Positions 35,504-44,653 of a DNA stretch of 64,000 nucleotides are shown here, piece by piece. The DNA comes from UBA6059 sp965227155 (GTDB lineage Bacteria; Bacteroidota; Bacteroidia; Cytophagales; Cyclobacteriaceae): NCBI GenBank assembly GCA_965227155.1, contig OZ245731.1:4774001-4838000 (forward strand), read 5' to 3'. How positions within the stretch are numbered: the first letter of the stretch is position 1; each line of letters begins with the position of its first letter. A model generated the notes under the pieces. The model saw only the letters and a program-made list of their open reading frames with translations. It searched no databases and was not told where the DNA came from. Both the position numbers and the translations under genes were made by a program.

Positions 35504-36112
35504 TCATTTCAGCACCTCCCAAAAGAGTTGCATACTAAATGCGACCAGGGCTATCCCAATTATTTTTTGCAAAAGTATGATTCGCTTCACCGTAATCCAT
35601 TTTCTCAACCGGTTAGCCAAGAAGCTCTTAATGAGATCGGTCGTCAAAATCATGGTCAACATGCCTGCAATAAAAAAATTACGATCAACACCTTCATAGC
35701 CCCATTGTACATTGGTCATCCCAACCATACCCATCCAAAATATGACAACAAAGGGGTTTACACCATTGATAAGAATGCCCTTGATGAAAAATCTGTAAAG
35801 CCCGGATTTGTCGGATGCTTCATCCATACTCTGGATTTTTGGCTTCTTGAAAAATGAAGCTACACCCAATAGAAAAAGAACAATGCCACCGACTAAGGCC
35901 AGCCACCATTTGAATTCAACATTATCAATAAGCTGTGACATACCCAGTACGGCTAGTGTGGCATAGGTAATATCGCATAGAGAAATGCCGAGCGCCACCA
36001 ATGCACCAGCCAAAAACCCTCTGTTCAGACTTGACTGAAGGATTGTGAAAAATGTAGGCCCAAAAGTGAAAACGAATAAGGCCCCAAAGGCCATACCATG
36101 CAATAAAGCCAT
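35504..36112 (-). CDS. LysE-family translocator
   Basis: 202 residues, six hydrophobic segments of the LysE/RhtB type: FGPTFFTILQSSLNRGFLAG, ALGISLCDITYATLAVLGM and the C-terminal WITVKRIILLQKIIGIALVA. Members export amino acids or small related compounds from the cytoplasm. Its start overlaps the stop of the GH3-like gene by one base, so translation is coupled. Specificity is unknown, but a pairing with a GH3 enzyme suggests export of an amino acid or amino-acid conjugate. Confidence 0.88.
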   Translation of the reverse strand: MALLHGMAFGALFVFTFGPTFFTILQSSLNRGFLAGALVALGISLCDITYATLAVLGMSQLIDNVEFKWWLALVGGIVLFLLGVASFFKKPKIQSMDEASDKSGLYRFFIKGILINGVNPFVVIFWMGMVGMTNVQWGYEGVDRNFFIAGMLTMILTTDLIKSFLANRLRKWITVKRIILLQKIIGIALVAFSMQLFWEVLK

Positions 36113-37659
36113 TATTTCAAATTCCTTTCTCTGAGAAAGGCTTCCCAGGATTCCAGTTTGGCTTTCTTCAAAACTCGGGGAAACTTATTCTGCCCCCCTT
36201 CTTTACCCTGCATTCTCATCCACTCGTAGAACTCAGCCGGTGCAAGCATATTAAGGTGTACCTCTTTTAATGCATGTTCCCGCTCTGTTGCATAGTCATC
36301 GTTTAATTCGCGAAGCAGCTCGTCCAGCCGTGCACATAATGCCTTATCATCGACTGGGTCAGCACTGCCTACATACCAATGATGCTCAAAATGTCCGTTT
36401 ACTGCTTTGCCAGCCACGGTAAACTCCTTCACATGGATCTCAAATTCATCAGCCACCAATTCAATAGCCTTGTTCATATTGTCCAGCGATAGATGCTCAC
36501 CACAGAGGCTGAGGAAATGCTTTGTTCGTCCGGTAATTACAATCTCCGCTTCCTGCTTATTGACAAACCTAATTGTGTCGCCAATGAGGTAGCGCCAGGC
36601 ACCGGCATTAGTCGATAGTAAAATTGCATATTCTTTCTCCTCTTCAATTTCGCCAATGCTTAAAGTCTCCACGCCTTCTCTCATTTCACCATTTTCGTCG
36701 AAGTTTTGGTCATTGAAAGGGATGAATTCATAAAATATGCCATTGTTTAATACCAATCGCATGCTCTTTCGATCAGGGAAAGCCTGGAATGCTATAAATC
36801 CCTCGGAAGCAAGGTAAGTCTCCATATAAATGAGCGGCTTACCTAAGAGCTCATTAAAGCTTCGTTTATAAGGCTCAAAGCTTACACCCCCATGCACAAA
36901 AATCGATAGGTTGGGCCATATATCATGGATGGTATTAACCTGGTAATGATTGATGATTTTTTCCATCAAAATCTGTAACCAGGCAGGCACTCCTACTATG
37001 ATCCCAATATCCCAATCCTTTGCTTTTTTGGTGATTTCATCCAATTTCTCACCCCATTCTCTTGTCTTTGCAATCTTCTTTCCGGGTTTGTAAAAATGCT
37101 GAAACCAAAATGGGATACCGCTTGCAGTAATCCCGCTTAAATCACCTTCAAAATAATGCCCGTTTTTTCTCAAATTGGTACTGCCCCCAAGCATTAAAAT
37201 ACCTTTGGTCATCAAATCATCGGGCAAGTCATAGCGCGACAAGGAAAGAATCTGACGGATAGAGGTTTTCTTGATCGACTTAAGCATGTCTTTGGTAATG
37301 GGTATATACTTTGAGCTTGCCTCCGATGTACCGGAGCTTAATGCAAAGTATTTCACCTTACCGGGCCAGCAAATATCCTTTTTTCCGGCTTTGGCTTTGT
37401 GCCACCAATCTGTATAAATGGTGTTGTAATCAGCAACCGGTATAGCATCCTTATAGGCATGATAATATTGCTTGTCTGCTGACTTGAATGTTTTTAAAAT
37501 AGCAGGAAATCCGTGTGCCTTACCAAACTCCGTATCTTTTGCTTGTATCAGCAACTTCTTTAAGGTTGCTTTCTGCAACTCCTCTGGCGAAGAATAGTCC
37601 TGTTCGAAACTCTCCCGAACCCGAATACCACTCTTAATAAGTTTTCCTAGTATGGCCAT
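36112..37659 (-). CDS. GH3 auxin-responsive-promoter family protein
   Basis: 515 residues of the GH3 adenylating family. It has the FALSSGTSEASSKYIPIT phosphate-binding motif (nucleotide loop), YMETYLASEGFIAFQ, a hinge with YRYLIGDT-like sequence (AWRYLIGDTIRFVN), and C-terminal GRTKHFLSLCGEHLSLDNM. Plant GH3 enzymes join amino acids to acyl acids such as indole-acetate or jasmonate using ATP. Bacterial homologues are common in Bacteroidota but their substrates are mostly unproven. It is first gene of an operon with LysE and the DUF6992-like protein. Confidence 0.9.
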   Translation of the reverse strand: MAILGKLIKSGIRVRESFEQDYSSPEELQKATLKKLLIQAKDTEFGKAHGFPAILKTFKSADKQYYHAYKDAIPVADYNTIYTDWWHKAKAGKKDICWPGKVKYFALSSGTSEASSKYIPITKDMLKSIKKTSIRQILSLSRYDLPDDLMTKGILMLGGSTNLRKNGHYFEGDLSGITASGIPFWFQHFYKPGKKIAKTREWGEKLDEITKKAKDWDIGIIVGVPAWLQILMEKIINHYQVNTIHDIWPNLSIFVHGGVSFEPYKRSFNELLGKPLIYMETYLASEGFIAFQAFPDRKSMRLVLNNGIFYEFIPFNDQNFDENGEMREGVETLSIGEIEEEKEYAILLSTNAGAWRYLIGDTIRFVNKQEAEIVITGRTKHFLSLCGEHLSLDNMNKAIELVADEFEIHVKEFTVAGKAVNGHFEHHWYVGSADPVDDKALCARLDELLRELNDDYATEREHALKEVHLNMLAPAEFYEWMRMQGKEGGQNKFPRVLKKAKLESWEAFLRERNLK

Positions 37660-37731
37660 AACTCTTTTGCAAACTGAAAATATAAATAATAGTTACGGTA
37701 TAAAGACGAACACAAGCCATCAAGTAATTAT

Positions 37732-37739
37732 TAATTTTG
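37732..37739 (+). promoter_or_regulatory. -7 box directly before the YggS gene
   Basis: TAATTTTG fully matches TAnnTTTG and lies four bases before the ATG at 37744, which predicts a leaderless mRNA. A second in-frame ATG follows at 37756. No -33 TTG is found at normal spacing. Confidence 0.4.
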
Positions 37740-37743
37740 ACCT

Positions 37744-38439
37744 ATGGAATTAGGAATGCAAGAAGATATTAAGTCAAATCTCCAAAAAATAAAAAGCAGT
37801 TTGCCTGATCCGGCACCTGTTTTAGTGGCTATCAGCAAAACTAAGCCCAAGGAAGCCGTACAGGCAGCCTACAACGCAGGGCATCTGGATTTTGGTGAAA
37901 ATAAAGCTCAGGAAATGACTACCAAATATGAGGCATTACCCAAAGATATCCGGTGGCATTTTGTAGGGCATTTGCAACGAAACAAAGTGAAATACCTTGC
38001 ACCCTATGTTTATTTAGTTCACAGTGTGGATTCTGAAAAGCTCCTTAAGGAGATTGATAAACAAGCTCAAAAAAATAATAGAGTTATCCATTGTCTGCTA
38101 CAAATGCATATTGCGCAGGAGTCCACCAAATTTGGTTTCGATGAAGAGGAGTTGACTTCCTTGCTAGACGAAGGCATAACCAATAAATACAAGCACGTAG
38201 CAATTAAAGGTATGATGGGTATGGCCACTTTCACTGACAATAATAACCAGGTGGCATCAGAGTTTCAATACCTCAAAGACCTGTTTGAAAGTATAAAAAA
38301 ACGATACAAGAAAGAAGATCGGTTCGCTATGGAAATATTGTCAATGGGCATGAGCGGCGATTATGAAATTGCTCTTGACAAAGGCAGCAATATGATCCGC
38401 ATAGGAACGGCCATTTTTGGAGAAAGAAACTATCATTAA
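37744..38439 (+). CDS. YggS-family PLP homeostasis protein
   Basis: 231 residues, standard for the family. The PLP lysine is in VAISKTKPKEAVQ, followed by GHLDFGENKAQEM and the HFVGHLQRNKVKYL motif, the HSVDSEKL strand and the C-terminal LSMGMSGDYEIALDKGSNMI phosphate-binding region. It binds PLP in a single-domain TIM barrel and buffers free B6 vitamers; no enzymatic activity is established for the family. It is followed after three bases by DUF423. Confidence 0.95.
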   Translation: MELGMQEDIKSNLQKIKSSLPDPAPVLVAISKTKPKEAVQAAYNAGHLDFGENKAQEMTTKYEALPKDIRWHFVGHLQRNKVKYLAPYVYLVHSVDSEKLLKEIDKQAQKNNRVIHCLLQMHIAQESTKFGFDEEELTSLLDEGITNKYKHVAIKGMMGMATFTDNNNQVASEFQYLKDLFESIKKRYKKEDRFAMEILSMGMSGDYEIALDKGSNMIRIGTAIFGERNYH

Positions 38440-38442
38440 GCT

Positions 38443-38817
38443 ATGCAGAAACTAGCAATCATTAGCGGTGCGCTTCTCTCGGCTTTAGGTGTAGCCATTG
38501 GTGCATTCGGTGCTCATGGACTCAAGGCTACTTTAACGATCAATGAGCGATTAGAAACTTTTGAAACGGGTGTCAAATACCACATGTATCATGCCCTGGG
38601 TTTGATTCTTTTGGGTATACTCCTTCAGTATTTTCCTCATAAATACATTTCTGCTGCTGTATGGTTTTTCATAGCAGGCATCATCATATTTAGTGGATCA
38701 CTTTACACTTTATCCATCACCAATATCCGAATACTTGGAGCGATCACTCCATTGGGTGGCGTTGCTTTTATTATCGGCTGGGTTTTGCTGGCGTTGGGTG
38801 TCTATAAATATCAATAA
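38443..38817 (+). CDS. DUF423 membrane protein
   Basis: 124 residues with four hydrophobic segments. The family signature is at the start (GALLSALGVAIGAFGAHGLK), followed by FETGVKYHMYHALGLI and the conserved end TPLGGVAFIIGWVLLALGV. DUF423 proteins are inner-membrane proteins of unknown function. It is cotranscribed with yggS and meets the DUF1573 gene tail to tail with a seven-base overlap. Confidence 0.9.
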   Translation: MQKLAIISGALLSALGVAIGAFGAHGLKATLTINERLETFETGVKYHMYHALGLILLGILLQYFPHKYISAAVWFFIAGIIIFSGSLYTLSITNIRILGAITPLGGVAFIIGWVLLALGVYKYQ

Positions 38818-39233
38818 TCATTGATATCCTTGCGCGGCAGGATATTCGTGACAATTTTCACCCTTTCCTGAGCGTTGGTGGCATTGCTTAAAATGGTAAT
38901 CACTTTATTTTGCCTACCCACTTTTCCGCTACTGTCAAAGCTCACTGTCAGGCTACCTTCTCCACCCGGCATGATCGGTTCTTTTGGCCAATCCGTGGCA
39001 GTACATCCGCAGGTAACCAGCACATTGCTTAATATGAGTGGTGCTGTTCCGGTATTTTTAAATTCAAAAGTGTGACTCACCTTATCACCCTGGTAGATAT
39101 CCTTAAAGTCATGATCTTTATCTGCAAACTCAATGTAGGGGCCATCTTCTTTTAGCAATACTGCTCCTCCGTCCTGGGCTGCCACTTCAAGAGCAAGCAC
39201 AAATCCAATAAATAAAATAAATAGCTTTTTCAT
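38811..39233 (-). CDS. DUF1573 secreted Ig-like protein
   Basis: 140 residues. A signal peptide (KLFILFIGFVLALEVAAQ) precedes one DUF1573 Ig-like domain: FADKDHDFKDIYQGDKVSHT, FEFKNTGTAPLILSNV, TCGCTATDWPKEPIMPGGEG and VITILSNATNAQERV. The CGCT motif is typical. The family is abundant in Bacteroidota, with an uncertain periplasmic or surface role. Confidence 0.92.
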   Translation of the reverse strand: MKKLFILFIGFVLALEVAAQDGGAVLLKEDGPYIEFADKDHDFKDIYQGDKVSHTFEFKNTGTAPLILSNVLVTCGCTATDWPKEPIMPGGEGSLTVSFDSSGKVGRQNKVITILSNATNAQERVKIVTNILPRKDINDY

Positions 39234-39266
39234 AATCGATTAGATATCAATTCCAATGCCATAAAA

Positions 39267-40670
39267 TTACCCAATGAAAAATTTCGGGTGAAAGTTTAGG
39301 AAGAATAATTCTTCACTGGACCTTGTCACCGCGGTATAAAGCCACCGCAAGTATTCACGATTGATCATTTCATCTGTCAGATAACCCTGATCTACAAATA
39401 CAGCTTTCCATTGTCCACCCTGCGATTTGTGGCAGGTGAGCGCATAAGCAAACTTTACCTGCAATGCATTATAAAAAGGATCCTGCCTGATCGCCTGGCC
39501 TAATTCTTTTTCGTCTACCAACTCCACATAATCCTGGGTAATAGATTCATACAGGCTTTTATTCTGTTCAGCAGATAATGCTGGAGATTCCGAATACAGT
39601 GTATCCAATATAATCTTCACCTCAAAAGCCTCATCAGGATAATCGATGAGGCGTACTTCAAGGTCTGCAAATCGAAATCCATGCAACTCTTCAAAGCCCC
39701 TGATTTTCATTACTTCGATAAAATCACCATTCGCCAGGAACCCGGCAGCACTCTCCGGATCAAGGTAATAATAATTGTTTCGTGCTATCATCAACCTGTC
39801 ACCAGCCTCTATCTCTGATTCATAAAAAAGCAATTGATGTCTGATATATCGGTTGTATTGTACTGCAGATTTATTGGACCGGGTAATGATCATGGATTGA
39901 TCCATACCATACTTATCGTAGGCATACCGCAGGCCATCTTCCAGCCGCTCACCTGTCATTCTATAGGTATCTTTAAAAGCCCCAATTTCCAGCTTAATCT
40001 TAGGTTCCTTTTGGCTGAGTTGTTGTCTCAGGTAGGTAGCATTGTATAATATTCCGGAATCTTGCTTTTGCCTAATCACCTCCCTTAGCATCACCTCTTT
40101 CAGGTTAAGCTGGTAGGTTTGCTTTAGAAATTTGACGTCAAGTCCGGAACTTACTGTCACACCCACAGGCGGTAGCTGTGCATCATCTCCGATAATGAGG
40201 AGTCTATTGGATGGTTTTTCAAAAATATAATTGATTACCTGAGTTAATAAAGATGGCTTTCCGAAAACATCTTCACCAGAAATCATAGAAGCCTCATCAA
40301 TAATAAATACAGTGTTTTTGCTGTAGTTCTTCTGCCGTTTAAACTCAAGGTTGCCCTGTTTGGCATCAGCCACCTGCTTAAACATAACCTTATGAATGGT
40401 GAATGCCTGCCTACCGCTATATTGATTTAAGATTTTGGCTGCCCTACCGGTTGGGGCCAGAAGCAGGTATTTGAAATTGAAAAGTGGTAGAGTTTTGGTC
40501 AGGGCATTGACTATGGTGGTTTTACCTGTTCCTGCATAACCCTTCAGCACAACAGCCCGTCTGTCATCACCCTCATCCAATAAGAAATCAAGTGCAGAGA
40601 AAAATTGTAACTGATCCTGCGTAGGTGTGAATGGAAATTTCCGCTGAATAATATCTGAAGGCTTTGGCAC
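39267..40670 (-). CDS. RecD-like AAA ATPase, superfamily 1 DNA helicase
   Basis: 467 residues from a GTG start. Walker A is GYAGTGKTTIVNAL, Walker B region FIIDEASMISGEDVFG, then LLIIGDDAQLPPVG (motif III), and at the C-terminus the UvrD_C_2-type motif ALTCHKSQGGQWKAVFVDQG with WLYTAVTRSSEELFF. The size and order resemble phage Dda and the short RecD2-like helicases. It probably unwinds DNA in 5'-3' direction in replication or repair. No partner genes lie nearby. Confidence 0.92.
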   Translation of the reverse strand: MPKPSDIIQRKFPFTPTQDQLQFFSALDFLLDEGDDRRAVVLKGYAGTGKTTIVNALTKTLPLFNFKYLLLAPTGRAAKILNQYSGRQAFTIHKVMFKQVADAKQGNLEFKRQKNYSKNTVFIIDEASMISGEDVFGKPSLLTQVINYIFEKPSNRLLIIGDDAQLPPVGVTVSSGLDVKFLKQTYQLNLKEVMLREVIRQKQDSGILYNATYLRQQLSQKEPKIKLEIGAFKDTYRMTGERLEDGLRYAYDKYGMDQSMIITRSNKSAVQYNRYIRHQLLFYESEIEAGDRLMIARNNYYYLDPESAAGFLANGDFIEVMKIRGFEELHGFRFADLEVRLIDYPDEAFEVKIILDTLYSESPALSAEQNKSLYESITQDYVELVDEKELGQAIRQDPFYNALQVKFAYALTCHKSQGGQWKAVFVDQGYLTDEMINREYLRWLYTAVTRSSEELFFLNFHPKFFIG

Positions 40671-40722
40671 TAGGGATTGATGGTTCAGTTTATTTTAAAT
40701 TGCCACAAAGAAATAAAATTGA

Positions 40723-41214
40723 ATGGAGGTTTCAGACTTTAATAACAAATATGGTCATCAAGTCCGCACCCGTGTCTGTGGTTTACTTATTCAGGGTAAT
40801 GAAGTGCTACTGGTAAAGCATAAACCATTAGGGCCTAAGGGATACCTTTGGTCGCCTCCTGGTGGCAAGGTTGATTATGGAAGTAGCCTGAAAGAAAACC
40901 TCCAAAGGGAATTCAAAGAAGAAACTAACCTCATTGTGCAAACGGGAGCCTTCAGGTTTATCAATGAATACCGGGTTGCGCCTATACATGCCATTGAAAT
41001 CTTCTTTGAAGTAAAGCTGCTAAGTGGCTCACTTGCTTTGGGTCGGGATCCCGAGCTTCCTGCTGAAAATCAACTGATCAAAGATGTAGCCTTTAAGCCA
41101 TTCGATTGGATCAAAAAACAGGACCCATCTACCGTTCATAATATGTTCCGATATTGCTCAAATATTAGGGATTTACATATTATCGCAGGGTTTTTTAAAT
41201 TTGGAAATATTTAA
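40723..41214 (+). CDS. Nudix hydrolase, variant box
   Basis: 163 residues. The Nudix box reads PPGGKVDYGSSLKENLQ followed by REFKEETN, so the catalytic REx2EE part is intact. The acidic residue usually seen in the GGxxE part is replaced by a D-Y pair. C-terminal residues IKDVAFKPFDWIKKQD set the substrate pocket. It hydrolyses an unknown nucleoside diphosphate derivative. It is divergent from the helicase and heads a run ending in coaD. Confidence 0.88.
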   Translation: MEVSDFNNKYGHQVRTRVCGLLIQGNEVLLVKHKPLGPKGYLWSPPGGKVDYGSSLKENLQREFKEETNLIVQTGAFRFINEYRVAPIHAIEIFFEVKLLSGSLALGRDPELPAENQLIKDVAFKPFDWIKKQDPSTVHNMFRYCSNIRDLHIIAGFFKFGNI

Positions 41215-41278
41215 ACAATTTAGAGGCTTAGTTAAATTCGTATCACTTAAATAACTATAATTGTAAAAAAACCGGACA

Positions 41279-41869
41279 ATGAATATCATCAAAATCCTAT
41301 CCATCGTATTCTTGCTTATTGCTATCGGACTGGCCTATTTTTTAGTTGATAGCATCAAGTTTAAAATTGAAGAAGAGGCGCGTATTGAGAAAATGGAAAA
41401 TAGAATCATCAATAAGCTAAAGATGATTCGAGAGGCACAGATTGCATATCAGGCTGTGAATGGCAGGTATACCGCAAGCTGGGATTCTCTTCTTTCTTTC
41501 ATTGATACCGGTAAAATTTTCATCACGCAAAGAAGAGAGGAAACCAAACTTCTGGATTACGGTGCTGAAGAAGTAACCATTTATATCGACACATTAGGGT
41601 CCATCGCCGTGAAAGACTCCATTTTTGGTCCCGATAAATTTCCAAACTTTAACCTAAGTACACTTCCAATAATCCCCGGAACGCAAAATGAAAGATTTGC
41701 TATGTGGGCTGACAAAATTGATAAGAGCGGAGTAAAGGTAGATGTGGTAGAAGTGTGGAACACAAGGCCTGTAGATCCTGACAGATCAGAAGATGAAGAG
41801 GCCTTCATTCATAAGCCTTTAAGATTCGGCTCTAGAACAAGTATTACTACAGCAGGAAACTGGGAATAA
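41279..41869 (+). CDS. One-helix membrane protein with pseudopilin-like core
   Basis: 196 residues. A single N-terminal helix (ILSIVFLLIAIGLAYFLV) runs into an amphipathic helix (EARIEKMENRIINKLKMIRE) and the block AQIAYQAVNGRYTASWDSLL, which resembles the helix-loop of type II pseudopilins. A prepilin peptidase site before the helix is absent, so it is not a true pseudopilin by that test. It is probably anchored in the inner membrane with its body in the periplasm. The next gene (DUF3822) starts six bases later. Function unknown. Confidence 0.7.
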   Translation: MNIIKILSIVFLLIAIGLAYFLVDSIKFKIEEEARIEKMENRIINKLKMIREAQIAYQAVNGRYTASWDSLLSFIDTGKIFITQRREETKLLDYGAEEVTIYIDTLGSIAVKDSIFGPDKFPNFNLSTLPIIPGTQNERFAMWADKIDKSGVKVDVVEVWNTRPVDPDRSEDEEAFIHKPLRFGSRTSITTAGNWE

Positions 41870-41875
41870 CAGACT

Positions 41876-42766
41876 TTGGCTACAGCTACTTCACCACAAT
41901 CCCGATTACAGAAGAAAATCAAAGACGATACCTTTGATGTAGAGGAGTTGCATAATTATGCACTCTCGCTACAGATCGGTAATCGGGATTTACAATTATG
42001 TGTAACTGACATTAGAAGCAACAGGCTTCTACTCCTTGAAGACTTTATTCTCGAAGGTGTAAAGACGATCAAGGGTCGTGTAGAAGTCATTAAAAAGCTT
42101 TTTGAAAACCATCATTTGCTGATGGCAGGGTTTTGGAATTCTGTTCGTGTTTCTACCAAAACCCACAAATTCACTTTAGTACCTGCCTCTCATTTTGATC
42201 AGGATGCTGTGGTTGATTACCTTCTGGTGAATAGCGAGATAAATCCGAAAGTTGAAGAAGTAAACTATTACCGTCATATCAAATCCAGTGCTATTAATGT
42301 GTTTACAGCTGATAGGATGCTAATGGCCTGGATTAATGACCTCTACCGGTCTAAAAATGTGCAACTTATCCATCAGGGAAGTGCGCTGATAGAGGGTATT
42401 TTAAGGTATGATGAGCATACCCATGAGAAGACCATGTTTGTTTTCGTGGATAATAATCTCATTCATGTACTGGTTACCCACCAGCTTAGATTACTGTATT
42501 ACAATCAATTTGCCGTTCGGATCAGCAATGATTATTTGAAATACATCATGCTGGTTTTCAAGGAACTGGAATTAAGCCAGAAGCAAACAAAAGTGGTCAT
42601 GTGGGGGAAAATCAATGAGCAGTCACCACATTGGCTTCTATTGAAAAAATACATCAAGCACCTACAGCTTGGTCATCGACCAAACTATCTTAAAGTAAAC
42701 TATCAATTTGATGATATCCCGGAGCATAGATATTTTGATCTTCTGAGTGTTTACCTCTGTGACTAG
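41876..42766 (+). CDS. DUF3822 family protein
   Basis: 296 residues starting at TTG. It has the family layout: an N-terminal DLQLCVTDIRSNRLLLLEDF strand pair, a VEEVNYYRHIKSSAINVFTA centre, HQGSALIEGILRY and the C-terminal MVFKELELSQKQTKVVMWG. It appears to be an ASKHA-like fold lacking catalytic residues. Family members sit next to coaD in Bacteroidota, as here (coaD begins eight bases later). Role unknown; a link to fatty acid or cell-division complexes is not supported by sequence alone. Confidence 0.85.
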   Translation: MATATSPQSRLQKKIKDDTFDVEELHNYALSLQIGNRDLQLCVTDIRSNRLLLLEDFILEGVKTIKGRVEVIKKLFENHHLLMAGFWNSVRVSTKTHKFTLVPASHFDQDAVVDYLLVNSEINPKVEEVNYYRHIKSSAINVFTADRMLMAWINDLYRSKNVQLIHQGSALIEGILRYDEHTHEKTMFVFVDNNLIHVLVTHQLRLLYYNQFAVRISNDYLKYIMLVFKELELSQKQTKVVMWGKINEQSPHWLLLKKYIKHLQLGHRPNYLKVNYQFDDIPEHRYFDLLSVYLCD

Positions 42767-42774
42767 CATTAGCT

Positions 42775-43233
42775 ATGCCCGACAAAATCGCATTATTTCC
42801 CGGCTCATTTGATCCTTTCACAAGAGGACATGAAGATATAGTGCGTAGAAGTCTTCGCCTGTTCGATAAGGTGATTATCGCCCTAGGTCATAATACTAAG
42901 AAATCCAGGTATTTTGAGGTAGACAGAATGATTGCATATATCAATGCGGCTTTCACTGATGAACCACGGGTGGAAGTTATAAAATACAGCGAACTCACCG
43001 CCTCGCTGGCCAAAAAACACAACGCTGGTTTTATGGTAAGGGGATTGCGTAACACTACTGATTTTGAGTATGAAAATGGCATTTCTCAAATCAATAGATC
43101 ACTCAATAAGGAGCTTGAGACTGTTTTTTTAATAACCTCACCTCACCTGGCACCTATAAGTTCAAGTATTATCCGTGAAGTGCACAAGTATGGTGGAGAC
43201 GTAAGTGAGTTTCTACCTTACAAACTTGACTAG
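42775..43233 (+). CDS. coaD: Phosphopantetheine adenylyltransferase
   Basis: 152 residues. The nucleotidyltransferase motif FPGSFDPFTRGHEDIVRRS contains the T/HxGH-type site, followed by VRGLRNTTDFEYE and the C-terminal ISSSIIREVHKYGG. It adenylates 4'-phosphopantetheine to dephospho-CoA, the penultimate step of CoA synthesis. It ends tail to tail with the Nudix gene with a four-base overlap. Confidence 0.98.
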   Translation: MPDKIALFPGSFDPFTRGHEDIVRRSLRLFDKVIIALGHNTKKSRYFEVDRMIAYINAAFTDEPRVEVIKYSELTASLAKKHNAGFMVRGLRNTTDFEYENGISQINRSLNKELETVFLITSPHLAPISSSIIREVHKYGGDVSEFLPYKLD

Positions 43234-43910
43234 ACCTGATCGCTCTGAAGTAGTTTGTAATATTCCTGAATGACGTATCTGATGGCCCTATAAGATCCAT
43301 ATAGCGCCTGTCTTGTGTTTCTTACGTCCATCCAACGCAAGTCTACAATATCCTCCTCTTCCTGCGGCTGCATTGCAGAATCATCTATACAAGCCATCTT
43401 GTACCATTTAGTTCTTTTGAGGACGTACTTATTGTTTCGGATGTAAGTATGCCAGGTTGAACAAATTTTTTCTTCCAGCTTTACGCGTACATTAGTCTCT
43501 TCCTCCACTTCGCGTACAGCACCCTCTTTTGACTTCTCCCCCTTATCCAGTTTCCCTTTTGGAAGATCCCACTTACCCAACCGATGGATCAACAATACTT
43601 TACCATCTTTATGGACGACACCCCCTCCTGCTTTTACTACCTTAAATTTTTTCTTTATGTAGGCGATTGCGCTTTTTCTGTCTTCTACAGCAAAGGTGAT
43701 ATTATCCAGCTCCTTAAATTTCTTAAATGTCATGAGCTTCAATAGCTCGTCGATGTGCTCCTGCGAAGCATTCCAGATCAATACATCATCAATGAGCTTC
43801 TTGGGGATGGAGTTGTTTTTACCTTCGATGACATGATCAAACTGATCTTTTTGGATATCATCATCAATCCTTTTGATATAAACGGGGATGTCATTAATGA
43901 ATATCTTCAT
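43230..43910 (-). CDS. Nudix hydrolase with N-terminal extension
   Basis: 226 residues from the ATG at 43910; an upstream frame adds seven residues. An N-terminal domain of about 90 residues (MKIFINDIPVYIKRIDDDIQ ...) of unknown fold precedes a full Nudix domain with GGGVVHKDGKVLLIH and the canonical box GKLDKGEKSKEGAVREVEEE. The C-terminal DLRWMDVRNTRQALYGSYRA is specific to this Bacteroidota subgroup. Substrate unknown. It is divergent from pyrE. Confidence 0.9.
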   Translation of the reverse strand: MKIFINDIPVYIKRIDDDIQKDQFDHVIEGKNNSIPKKLIDDVLIWNASQEHIDELLKLMTFKKFKELDNITFAVEDRKSAIAYIKKKFKVVKAGGGVVHKDGKVLLIHRLGKWDLPKGKLDKGEKSKEGAVREVEEETNVRVKLEEKICSTWHTYIRNNKYVLKRTKWYKMACIDDSAMQPQEEEDIVDLRWMDVRNTRQALYGSYRAIRYVIQEYYKLLQSDQV

Positions 43911-44005
43911 GCTTCCTTGGTAGGTTCTCAAAAAGAAATAAATTCTGGCTTGCTAGCAAATATTTAGTCCTATAAAAGAATAATTTTTTGGATTAAATTC
44001 GAACC

Positions 44006-44653
44006 ATGAGCATCAAGCATAGCAAACAGGAAATTGCACAGAAAGTAGCCTCACATTTATTGAAAATCGGAGCTATCAAACTAAACACAGAGCAACCTTT
44101 TCAGTGGGCCAGTGGCTGGAAATCTCCAATCTATTGTGATAACCGATTAACGCTTTCTTACCCATCAATAAGATCATTGCTCAAAAAATACCTTATTGAC
44201 GAAATTCGCAGCCATTTTGGACAGGTTGAAGTAATTGCGGGAGTAGCTACTGCAGGCATACCCCAGAGTGCACTTATAGCCGATGAACTTGAGCTCCCCC
44301 TCGTCTATGTACGCTCCAAACCTAAGGGTCATGGTATGGAAAACCTGATCGAGGGACAACTGGAGCCAGGCAAAAAAGTAGTGGTCATTGAGGATCTTGT
44401 ATCTACCGGAGGCAGTTCCCTCAAAGCAGCGCAGGCCATCCAGAATGCTGGCGGTGAGGTTTTAGGCATGGTGGCCATCTTCACCTACGGATTTAAGGTA
44501 GCAGAGGAAAACTTCAAAAATGCCAATATTGATTTGGTGACCATCAGTAATTATCAACAGTTACTCAAGCAGGCTTATGCCACAGAATACATCAAAGCTG
44601 GTGAGCTCAAAACGCTTGAAAACTGGCGGGAAGATCCTGCAAACTGGGGCTAA
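44006..44653 (+). CDS. pyrE: Orotate phosphoribosyltransferase
   Basis: 215 residues. N-terminal KIGAIKLNTEQPFQWASGWK, SPIYCDNR, GVATAGIPQSALIADELELP, VRSKPKGHGMENLIEGQLEP and the PRPP motif VVVIEDLVSTGGSS. It joins orotate to PRPP, giving OMP in pyrimidine synthesis. It overlaps the opposing TIGR02757 gene by four bases. A TAAATTCG string four bases before the ATG resembles a -7 box with one mismatch. Confidence 0.98.
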   Translation: MSIKHSKQEIAQKVASHLLKIGAIKLNTEQPFQWASGWKSPIYCDNRLTLSYPSIRSLLKKYLIDEIRSHFGQVEVIAGVATAGIPQSALIADELELPLVYVRSKPKGHGMENLIEGQLEPGKKVVVIEDLVSTGGSSLKAAQAIQNAGGEVLGMVAIFTYGFKVAEENFKNANIDLVTISNYQQLLKQAYATEYIKAGELKTLENWREDPANWG

